From Janthinobacterium tructae (GTDB lineage Bacteria > Pseudomonadota > Gammaproteobacteria > Burkholderiales > Burkholderiaceae_D), in the NCBI RefSeq assembly GCF_006517255.1, contig NZ_CP041185.1, positions 1,302,001-1,366,000 on the forward strand: a DNA stretch of 64,000 nucleotides. Reading direction: 5' to 3'. Each line of letters begins with the position of its first letter. Within the stretch, counting starts at the first letter, position 1. A program made the translations under genes and the position numbers. Below the pieces are notes generated by a model, which saw nothing but the letters and a program-made list of their open reading frames with translations, searched no databases and was not told where the DNA came from. Positions 53,910-61,204 of the stretch are shown here, piece after piece.

Positions 53910-55265
53910 CTAGCGCAGCAGGCGCAGGCGCAGGCGCAGGCCCGGCGCCGCATCCTCGATCTCCAGGCTGCCGCCGTGCAGGGCCGCGATGGCCGCCACG
54001 ATGGACAGGCCCAGTCCATTGCCGGGCAAATGGCGGCTCTTGTCGAGCCGGTAAAAACGCTGCGTCAGCTTCGGCAGCTCGTCCCTGGGCACGCCCGGGC
54101 CGTTGTCGCGCACGGCCAGCCAGCGGCCCTGTTCATCGTTGCCGGCCGACACTTCCACCGTGGCGCCCGGACCCGCATATTTGATGGCGTTGTCGACCAG
54201 GCTGGCCAGTGCGCTGCCCAGCAGGTTGCGGTCGCCGCGCGCCGGCACGCTGTCGCCATACATCTGCACCAGCAGCACGCCCTGCTCGTCGGCCGTGGCC
54301 TCGTACATTTCCACGATGTCGGCGCCGATCAGCTGCAGGTCGATGTCATCGAAATTCTCGGGACGCATGCCCGATTCGGCCGCCGCGATCTGCAGCAGCT
54401 TGTCGAACACGCGCGTCAGGTCGTCGATGTCGTCGATGGCCGCCTGCGCCACACTCGCGTAGCCGGCCACGCTCTGCTGCTGGCGCAAGGCGCCATCGAG
54501 CTTGTTGCGGATGCGGCCCAGCGGCGTGCGCAAGTCGTGCGCAATGGCGTTCGAGACGTGGCGCACGCCTTCCATCAGGTGTTCGATGCGGTCGAGCATG
54601 CGGTTGATGTCGCGGCTCAGCAAGCCGAATTCATCCTCGCTGGCGACGGGAATGCGCCGGCTCAGGTCGCCTGCCTCGATTTCCCCCGCCGTGCGGCGGA
54701 TTTGCCCGATGCGCGCTTCGAGCTGGCGGCGGAACAGCCAGGCGCCCGCCACCACCAGCAAGATGGCCACCCCTCCGCCATAGGCCAGCGAGCGCAGCAC
54801 CAGGGCACGGATGGACTTGCCCTCTTCCATGTCGCGTCCGACGAACAGGCGCGCGCCGCCCGCCAGCTCGCGGATCAGCATGCGCGCGGGCACCCCGCGT
54901 CCCTCGCGCGTGACGTCGCGGTGCAGCAAGCGGCCCACGGGACTGGCCACGTCGGGCCAGGACGACAGATTGCCCGCCACGCGACGGCCATCGGCGTCCA
55001 CCAGCAGGAAGATCTCCGTGTCGCTGTCGGTGCGGTCGGTGAGCAGATGGGCGATTTCCGCCGTCGTGCGGCTGCTGCCCGCCTGCTGGTACAGCGCGGC
55101 GAGGCGCTCCGAGAGCAGGGTCAGCTTGCGGTCCACGCTGCGATCGAGCACGCCGATGGTGCCGAAATAGAATACGGCGCAGACGATGCTGATCGACACG
55201 ACCACCAGCACGCCATAGCCGAGCGCCAGGCGGGCCGCAATGGAGCGGTGCCAGTTACGCACCAT
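53910..55265 (-). CDS. Sensor histidine kinase
   Basis: A 451-residue membrane kinase. TM1 is about residues 15-38, a periplasmic domain of about 120 residues follows, TM2 is about 160-180, then HAMP (IRRTAGEIEAGDLSRRIPVA), the H-box SNAIAHDLRTPLGRIRN with the phosphorylated His, and ATPase N and G boxes (LASLVDNAIKYAG, GNGLGLSIVAAI). The C-terminus encodes a short RLRLRL run from a six-base repeat (GGCGCA, about 53918-53938). It overlaps the response regulator gene by 11 bases; the two form one system. The signal is unknown. Confidence 0.92.
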   Translation of the reverse strand: MVRNWHRSIAARLALGYGVLVVVSISIVCAVFYFGTIGVLDRSVDRKLTLLSERLAALYQQAGSSRTTAEIAHLLTDRTDSDTEIFLLVDADGRRVAGNLSSWPDVASPVGRLLHRDVTREGRGVPARMLIRELAGGARLFVGRDMEEGKSIRALVLRSLAYGGGVAILLVVAGAWLFRRQLEARIGQIRRTAGEIEAGDLSRRIPVASEDEFGLLSRDINRMLDRIEHLMEGVRHVSNAIAHDLRTPLGRIRNKLDGALRQQQSVAGYASVAQAAIDDIDDLTRVFDKLLQIAAAESGMRPENFDDIDLQLIGADIVEMYEATADEQGVLLVQMYGDSVPARGDRNLLGSALASLVDNAIKYAGPGATVEVSAGNDEQGRWLAVRDNGPGVPRDELPKLTQRFYRLDKSRHLPGNGLGLSIVAAIAALHGGSLEIEDAAPGLRLRLRLLR

Positions 55266-55941
55266 CGAGCACGCCCAGGGTGTAGCCGACGCCGCGCACC
55301 GTGTGGATCAGCGGCGGTGAAAACTCCTTGTCCACCTTGGTGCGCAAGCGGCTCACCTGCACATCGATGACGTTCGTCTGCGGGTCGAAATGGTAGTCCC
55401 ACACGGCTTCGAGCAGCATGGCGCGCGTGACGGACTGTCCCTGGTGGCGCATCAGGTATTCCAGCAGGCGAAATTCGCGCGGTTGCAGGGCGATTTGCCG
55501 GTTGGCGCGCGTCACGCGCATGGTGCGCATGTCGAGCACCAGGTCGGCCACCTGCAGCTGCGTCGATTCGGGCACGGGCGCGGCGCGCCGCAGCAGCGCC
55601 TCGATGCGCGCCAGCAGTTCGGCGATGGCGAACGGCTTTGACAGGTAATCGTCGCCGCCGCTGCGCAAGCCGCGCACGCGCTCGTCGACGCTGGACAGGG
55701 CCGACAGCACCAGCACGGGCGTGTTGCGGCCCATGCCGCGCAGGCGCGCGACGATGGCCAGGCCGTCGATTTCGCCGGGCAGCAGGCGGTCGAGCACCAG
55801 CGCATCCCAGTCTTCGCCGCAGGCCAGGCGCATGCCGTCGATGCCATTGTCGCAGGCGGTGACGTCGTGGCCCGCCTCGCGCAGGCCGGCACAGATATAG
55901 CGGGAAGTTTCGGCTTCGTCTTCGATGACCAGGCAGCGCAC
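55255..55941 (-). CDS. OmpR/PhoB-family response regulator
   Basis: A 228-residue regulator. The receiver domain (1-115) keeps the acidic pair IEDEAE, phospho-Asp in LVLDRLLPGE, LVLSALSS and the Lys in YLSKPF. A winged-helix domain follows (LQPREFRLLEYLMRHQGQSV, RTVRGVGYTL-type end). The start is GTG at 55941 with AAGGAA upstream. It is the first gene of the pair with the kinase and divergent from the DUF481 gene, which could be a target. Confidence 0.93.
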   Translation of the reverse strand: MRCLVIEDEAETSRYICAGLREAGHDVTACDNGIDGMRLACGEDWDALVLDRLLPGEIDGLAIVARLRGMGRNTPVLVLSALSSVDERVRGLRSGGDDYLSKPFAIAELLARIEALLRRAAPVPESTQLQVADLVLDMRTMRVTRANRQIALQPREFRLLEYLMRHQGQSVTRAMLLEAVWDYHFDPQTNVIDVQVSRLRTKVDKEFSPPLIHTVRGVGYTLGVLDGA

Positions 55942-56186
55942 GGGGAATTCCTTGTAAAGATCGGGACAACAAACATGCGCAGCATACGCCAGGCGCGCGC
56001 CACTTGCCAGCCCCGTCGCGTGCGGCAAACGATGACGGGGTCGGGTACAATACAGCCTCGACAATGTTTGGCCGCGCCCGCGCGCAGCTGTCTGTGGCGC
56101 CTTCCGGATTGCCGCGGCCTGCATCGACACCACCGCCACTAACGAACAGCAGGCACGCCCGGCGCGCGCCATAGACAAATACAGCC

Positions 56187-56963
56187 ATGAAATCGACCCA
56201 CTCTCTCGCACTGGCGCTGGCCATGGCCATCAGTTGCGGCAGCGCCGCCGCCGCAGACGTAAAACAAACCATGCTGTTCGATGAAATTCCCATCGGCAGC
56301 TGGAGCACCTCCGCCGAACTGGGCGCCATCACCACCTCGGGCAATACGGTCGGCACCTCGGTGACGGGCAAGATCGACGCGCGCCAGGAACTCGATGACT
56401 GGAGCAACCAGTACATCTTCAGCGGCTACTTCAAGGAAGATGAAACGACGAACGACGACGGGCAGAAGGTGCGCGAACGCTCGGCCGAACGCTTTTCCGC
56501 TTCCGCCAAGGCCGCCTACAAGCTGATGGCCGACCATGAAAAACTGTTCGTGCTGGCCTCGCACGTGAACGACAAGTTCGGCGCCTATACCAAGTACTCG
56601 ACCCTGGCAGTCGGTCATGGCTCGCGCTGGTACCAGTCGAGCGACAAGAGCGTCGACGTGGAATTCGGTCCTGGCTATTTCAGCGGCACCAACGACACGG
56701 GCGAATCGGAGCACGGCCTGACGGTGCGCGGCGCGGCCGCCATGAAGTGGAAGATCAGCCAGTCGGCGATGTTTTCACAGACGCTCAGCGTCGAACGCGG
56801 TACGTCGAACACCCACTCCATCGCCGAAACGTCCCTCAGCACGAAGATCAACGGGACCATGCAGATGAAAGCCGCCTTCAGCGCGCGCAACGACACGCGC
56901 GTACCGGACGACAAGAAGAACACGGATACGCAGACGTCGCTGACCCTGGTCTATTCGTTCTGA
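56187..56963 (+). CDS. DUF481-family outer-membrane protein
   Basis: A 258-residue exported protein. A signal peptide (MKSTHSLALALAMAISCGSA, cleavage near AAA) is followed by a predicted beta-barrel ending in Phe (LTLVYSF). The segment ELGAITTSGNTVGTSVTGKI is the GN-type strand pair of DUF481. Function unknown; relatives respond to acid or salt stress. It is followed after one base by the lipoprotein hydrolase gene, so the two are co-expressed. Confidence 0.85.
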   Translation: MKSTHSLALALAMAISCGSAAAADVKQTMLFDEIPIGSWSTSAELGAITTSGNTVGTSVTGKIDARQELDDWSNQYIFSGYFKEDETTNDDGQKVRERSAERFSASAKAAYKLMADHEKLFVLASHVNDKFGAYTKYSTLAVGHGSRWYQSSDKSVDVEFGPGYFSGTNDTGESEHGLTVRGAAAMKWKISQSAMFSQTLSVERGTSNTHSIAETSLSTKINGTMQMKAAFSARNDTRVPDDKKNTDTQTSLTLVYSF

Positions 56964-56964
56964 G

Positions 56965-58848
56965 ATGCCGGCCACGCTGATGCGGCGACTGCGCCTGGGT
57001 GCCCTGCTGTGCGCGGCGGCGCTGCTGAGCGGCTGCGCCGCCGTCACCGTCAGCGCGATCTCCCCGGCCGACTACCTGCAGCAGCGGCGCGGCGACATCC
57101 TCACCACGGGCAAACTCAGCGCCGCAGCCAGCGAAGTGCTGCGCATTATCGGCAGCGACATCGCCGCCTGCGAAACCAATACGGGCAGCTGCCGCGCCGA
57201 CCTGGCCCGCTCCGAGCTGCTCAGCGACGAGCAGCGCCTGGCGACGCTCTCCGAATTGTGGCTGGAAAGCGCGCTGGCGGAAGAGAAGCAAGCCAGCCAC
57301 GCCAGCGCCGAATTGCTGGCCGCCTGGCTCGAATCGGCCCGCTACGCCTACGCCTACCTGTTCTACACGACGCGCACGCCGGGCCAGCGCGCCTTCGAGG
57401 AACGCCAGACGCAAATCCGCGACTACTATAACTATGCCGTGCAAAAGGCCGTCGGCAACCTGTTCCGCCACCGTGGCGAATACCGCCCTGACGGCCATGT
57501 GATCCGCGTCGCCGGCTGGCAGATCGACAGCGAACTGTCGGCACTGCGCCTGCCCGAAGACGGCACCCTGCCCGAAGAACTGCTGCCGGCCACCTCGCTG
57601 TCGTTTTCCGGCCTGCGCAATGTGTACCGGCGCGACGGCTTCGGCGCCGACCTGGTCGCCGTCATGCCCAGGCCAGGCGCACCGAAAGACGAGTATGTGC
57701 CGTACCAGGAAACCCGCTTCCCCGTCGTCACGGCGCTGATCCGCTTCGACGGCAACAGCCTGCAGGAGGTATTGGCCACGCAGCAGTTGATGGTGATGCT
57801 GGTCGACCCGACGCGCAGCGACTCGATGCGCATGGCGGGCCAGGAATTGCCGGTGGCGGCCAACTTCACGGCCGGCTATGGCCTGTGGCTGGCCCGTTCC
57901 GGTTTCGGCGTGCAGGCGCTGCGCACCCTGTTCGGCCGCGCCGATGGCATCTCGCGCCCGCAGGTGCACCTGATGCAGCCCTACGACCCGAACAAGCGCA
58001 CCATCGTCATGCTGCACGGCCTGGCCAGCAGTCCCGAGGCGTGGATCAATGTGGCGAATGAATTGATGGGCGACGAGCAGCTGCGGCGCCGCTACCAGAT
58101 CTGGCAGGTGTACTACCCGAGCAATGCGCCGCTGGCAGCCAACAACGCCGCCATCCGCCAGGCGCTGGCCGCCACCCTGGCGCATTTCGACCCGGCTGGC
58201 AAGGCGATTGCTGCGAACGACATGGTCTTGATCGGCCACAGCATGGGTGGCGTGCTGGCGCGCCTGATGGTATCGGATGCCAGCAACACCCTGCTCGACG
58301 CCATCACGGAAGAATACCATTTGAAGGGCAAGAAGGCGGAAAAAGTACGCGCCGGACTGGCACCCTACCTCAATTTCACGGCCATGCCGCAGGTAAACCG
58401 CGCCATCTTCATCGCTGCGCCACACCGCGGCACCTCGTTCGCCAACCACAAGGTGGCGCGCTGGATCGCCAACCTCGTCACCCTGCCCATCAACATGCTC
58501 GAGCAGCTGTCGGACGCGGCTGGCAGCCTGGCGCAGCTCGACACGGGCAGCAGCGAGCCGCTGCGCATCCCCAACAGCATCGATAACCTCAGCGACAAAG
58601 ACCCGTTCGTGCGCCTGGTGGCAGACCTGCCCATCAGCCCGAAAGTGCGCTACTACTCCATCATGGGCAACGACACGCCGGACCTGCCGCTGGCGGAATC
58701 GAGCGACGGCGTGGTGCCCTACGCCAGCGCCCACCTCGACGGCGCCTTGTCGGAAAAAGTCATCCCTTCCTGGCACAGCGTGCAGGAAAGCCCGCAGGCA
58801 ATCCTGGAGATACGGCGGATTTTGCGGCTGGCGGACAGCTTGCCCTGA
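56965..58848 (+). CDS. Lipoprotein alpha/beta-hydrolase (lipase-like)
   Basis: A 627-residue envelope lipoprotein with a lipobox (AALLSGC, Cys about residue 24). About 300 helical residues of unknown role precede an alpha/beta-hydrolase domain: RTIVMLHGLASSPEAW, the nucleophile GHSMGG (Ser near residue 424), and VIPSWHSV with a candidate catalytic His near the end. The motif IFIAAPHRGTSFA resembles PGAP1/lipase-type enzymes. The substrate is probably a lipid or ester in the envelope. It is coupled to the DUF481 gene. Confidence 0.85.
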   Translation: MPATLMRRLRLGALLCAAALLSGCAAVTVSAISPADYLQQRRGDILTTGKLSAAASEVLRIIGSDIAACETNTGSCRADLARSELLSDEQRLATLSELWLESALAEEKQASHASAELLAAWLESARYAYAYLFYTTRTPGQRAFEERQTQIRDYYNYAVQKAVGNLFRHRGEYRPDGHVIRVAGWQIDSELSALRLPEDGTLPEELLPATSLSFSGLRNVYRRDGFGADLVAVMPRPGAPKDEYVPYQETRFPVVTALIRFDGNSLQEVLATQQLMVMLVDPTRSDSMRMAGQELPVAANFTAGYGLWLARSGFGVQALRTLFGRADGISRPQVHLMQPYDPNKRTIVMLHGLASSPEAWINVANELMGDEQLRRRYQIWQVYYPSNAPLAANNAAIRQALAATLAHFDPAGKAIAANDMVLIGHSMGGVLARLMVSDASNTLLDAITEEYHLKGKKAEKVRAGLAPYLNFTAMPQVNRAIFIAAPHRGTSFANHKVARWIANLVTLPINMLEQLSDAAGSLAQLDTGSSEPLRIPNSIDNLSDKDPFVRLVADLPISPKVRYYSIMGNDTPDLPLAESSDGVVPYASAHLDGALSEKVIPSWHSVQESPQAILEIRRILRLADSLP

Positions 58849-58939
58849 CCGGCCGCAGATATCTCGCTGGCTGATGCAGGAAAAATGCGCTCTCGCTTGA
58901 TAAGGTTGCGAAACATGAGCATATACCCGAGGAGCGAAC

Positions 58940-59584
58940 ATGACAGCGCATCTGCATCACGACACCCTGGCGCCCGGGCGCCGGGAATGGACCGACAACG
59001 ACCTGCGGGTAGTGGAACAATTCTCGCAATTGGTGAGCGCACAACTCGACCTGTTGGCGCAAGGTCCCGGGCGCGAGCGCGTGATCGACGTGGCTACGCG
59101 CCCGCTCAATACGGCGCGCGCTTCGCTGCTCGCCACGCCGCCGTCGATCCTGCTGCAACTTCCCGTGTCACAACTCAAGGTATCCGATGTCATTGGGCAA
59201 GGGTGGGTGGAACTGTCGCAGGCGTCGCTGTATCGCGCCGTAGAAAGCCAGCGGTTCTATTGCGTGACACCCAGGGGGCGCAGTATCGGCAAGGAGTTTC
59301 CGGCCTGGCAATTTGTCCAGCCCGTGCCGGAACTGATCGCGCCCGTGCTGGCCATCCTCGCCGGCCAGCCCGGTAGCGACATCCATGCCTTCTGGATCAG
59401 CAGCGCAGACGAACTCAACGAACTTTCGCCGGCAGAGATGCTTGCAGGCAAAGCGTTCGAAACCCGGACCGAGATCCACCCCATCCAGCAGGCGCTGCTG
59501 GCTTTGCCCGCCAGCGAGAGATTGCGCAAGGTGCTGGCGGCGGCGAAGTGGCAGCATAGGGGCATGGCCGACATCGTAGGTTAG
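58940..59584 (+). CDS. Xre/MbcA/ParS-like antitoxin of a RES system
   Basis: A 214-residue protein. The C-terminal part (DIHAFWISSADELNELSPAE, then a helix ending RLRKVLAAAKWQHRG) resembles the toxin-binding region of Xre/MbcA/ParS antitoxins, though it is longer than usual and the N-terminal DNA-binding region is not clear. GAGGAG lies 5 bases before the ATG. TTGATA-N17-CATATA at 58897-58925 is promoter-like but sits very close to the start. The next gene, 6 bases on, is the RES-type toxin, which is broken. Confidence 0.6.
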   Translation: MTAHLHHDTLAPGRREWTDNDLRVVEQFSQLVSAQLDLLAQGPGRERVIDVATRPLNTARASLLATPPSILLQLPVSQLKVSDVIGQGWVELSQASLYRAVESQRFYCVTPRGRSIGKEFPAWQFVQPVPELIAPVLAILAGQPGSDIHAFWISSADELNELSPAEMLAGKAFETRTEIHPIQQALLALPASERLRKVLAAAKWQHRGMADIVG

Positions 59585-59590
59585 GCCCGC

Positions 59591-60069
59591 ATGACGCTAC
59601 AACGAAAAGATACGCCCATCCCGCCAGAAATGACCGCGCGCCTGCCGGCGCTGGCATCGCTGAGCGCTGAATTATTGAGTCATATCATCACCCATCCAGC
59701 AGGCCAGGCCTTGGTGCGCGCAGCATGGAACGCAGCGTCCATCTGGCCTGTCAAGGTCGAACGCACGTATCGCTTCGGCCCGCCTGCCGAACTGGCAGAT
59801 GCGGCCGGCTTCCCCCATCACTGGGTGCATATTGCGGATGACGGCTATACGGCTGCCTGGGAAGCCCAGCTTTGCCAGAACGACGTGACGCGCCGGGCAC
59901 CTTTTATATTGCCCATGGTGCGGAACTGGCGCTGATCGCCACGCTGTCGTTCAGCGCCCCGCTGCAATTGCTCGACCTGACAGGGCTGGCCGCCAGCCGC
60001 CTGGGTATCTACGATCAATTGCGCAGTCCCGACCACGGCTGGTGCCAATGGCTGGGCTGGCAGCCGTAG
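59591..60069 (+). pseudogene. RES-domain toxin, frameshifted and truncated
   Basis: RES proteins degrade NAD+. The first frame (59591-59935) has the N-terminal part of the domain: ERTYRFGPPAEL and WVHIADDGYTAAWEAQL. The domain continues in another frame from about 59890 (GTFYIAHGAELALIATLSFS, then LLDLTGLAASRLGIYDQLRS) and stops at 60069 after HGWCQWLGW. A one-base change near 59885-59910 splits it. Its stop codon falls inside the start of the REP doublet, so the C-terminal third is missing. The toxin is almost certainly inactive. Confidence 0.7.
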
Positions 60070-60177
60070 GTCGGATTAGGCGGAGCCGTAATCCGACAAC
60101 ATTGTTAGCTTCACTTTGGAAAAAGCCAACAACGTTGTCGGATTACGCGGGGCTTTGCCCCGCTAACCCGACCTACC
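60067..60177. repeat. REP doublet (REPIN-like inverted pair)
   Basis: Two palindromic units face each other. The left contains GTCGGATTA...TAATCCGAC around a GGCGGAGCCG loop; the right contains GTCGGATTA, then GCGGGGC-TTT-GCCCCGC, then TAACCCGAC. Outer ends (TAGGTCGG and CCGACCTA) are also inverted copies. This is the layout of a mobile REP doublet. No other copy was noticed in the window. Confidence 0.75.
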
Positions 60178-60195
60178 AGGCTGATCTGAGATTCA

Positions 60196-61191
60196 TCACA
60201 CCGGCTCGCGCCACTTGTCCTTGATCTCGAGCATGGCCGGCAAGTGTTCCACAAACAGCGCCAGCAGGGTCGGGTCGAAGTGCGTGCCGCTGTCGCGCTG
60301 CATGGTGGCGATGGCTTCTTCAACCGTCCAGGCGCGCTTGTAGGGGCGCTCGCTGGTGAGCGCGTCAAAGACGTCGGCGATGGCGACGATACGACCTTCG
60401 TGGGGGATTTCCTCGCCTTGCAAGCCTTGCGGATAGCCGCTGCCATCCCATTTCTCGTGGTGCGTCAGGGCGATGATGCGCGCCATTTTTAAAAGGCCGC
60501 CCGCGTGCTCGCCGATGATGGCCGCGCCGATTTCCGCATGGCGGCGCATGACGCTCCATTCGTCCGCATCGAGCTTGCCCGGCTTTTGCAGGATGGCGTC
60601 GGGGATGCCGATCTTGCCCACGTCGTGCATGGGCGCCGCGTTGAGCAGGTCTTCCGCCCTGGCCGCGCTGTAGCCGGCCGCCAGCGCCAGCTGGCGCGCG
60701 TAATAGCTCATGCGGATGACGTGCATGCCCGTCTCGTTGTCCTTGTATTCGGCCGCCTGGCCCAGGGTCTGGATCACCTGCAGGCGCGAGCGGCGCAATT
60801 CCTCGGCATCGACCAGCGACAGATGCGTGCGCACGCGGGCGCGCACGATGGACGGGCTGACGGGCTTGGTGATGTAGTCGACGGCGCCGGCTTCAAAGCC
60901 GTCTGCCTCGTCCTTCACGTCGCACAGGGCCGTCACAAAAATGACGGGGATGGACGCGGTGGCCGGCATGGCTTTGAGCTGGCGGCACACTTCGTAGCCC
61001 GTCATGGCGGGCATCATGATGTCGAGCAGGATCAGTTCGACGGGATTGTTCTGCGCCAGTTCCAGCGCCTTCTCGCCATCTTTCGCATACAGCAGGCGGT
61101 AATCATCCTGCAAAATTTGCCGCAGCACCTGCAGATTCGTCGCTTCGTCGTCCACCAGCAGCAGGATCGGTTTGTCTTCGTGTAAGGTCAT
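60196..61191 (-). CDS. Response regulator with HD-GYP domain (RpfG-like)
   Basis: A 331-residue protein. The receiver (about 8-125) has ILLLVDDEATNLQVL, phospho-Asp in LILLDIMMPAMTGYE and the Lys in YITKPVS. The HD-GYP phosphodiesterase (about 145-325) has the HD pair in APMHDVGKIGIPDAI, HHEKWDGSGYPQGL carrying the GYP motif, and DVFDALTSERPYK. It probably degrades cyclic di-GMP when phosphorylated. It lies 13 bases after the hybrid kinase gene on the same strand, its likely partner. Confidence 0.94.
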   Translation of the reverse strand: MTLHEDKPILLLVDDEATNLQVLRQILQDDYRLLYAKDGEKALELAQNNPVELILLDIMMPAMTGYEVCRQLKAMPATASIPVIFVTALCDVKDEADGFEAGAVDYITKPVSPSIVRARVRTHLSLVDAEELRRSRLQVIQTLGQAAEYKDNETGMHVIRMSYYARQLALAAGYSAARAEDLLNAAPMHDVGKIGIPDAILQKPGKLDADEWSVMRRHAEIGAAIIGEHAGGLLKMARIIALTHHEKWDGSGYPQGLQGEEIPHEGRIVAIADVFDALTSERPYKRAWTVEEAIATMQRDSGTHFDPTLLALFVEHLPAMLEIKDKWREPV

Positions 61192-61204
61192 CGTTAGCCC
61201 AATA

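Noticed and set aside
55121..56416. A long minus-strand frame running from the kinase through the response regulator into the DUF481 gene
   Set aside because: It is out of frame with the real kinase and regulator and antisense to DUF481; no domain fits.
58897..58925. TTGATA-N17-CATATA as the antitoxin promoter
   Set aside because: The boxes match well, but transcription would start about 8 bases before the ATG and cut through the GAGGAG ribosome site, so I did not list it as a feature.
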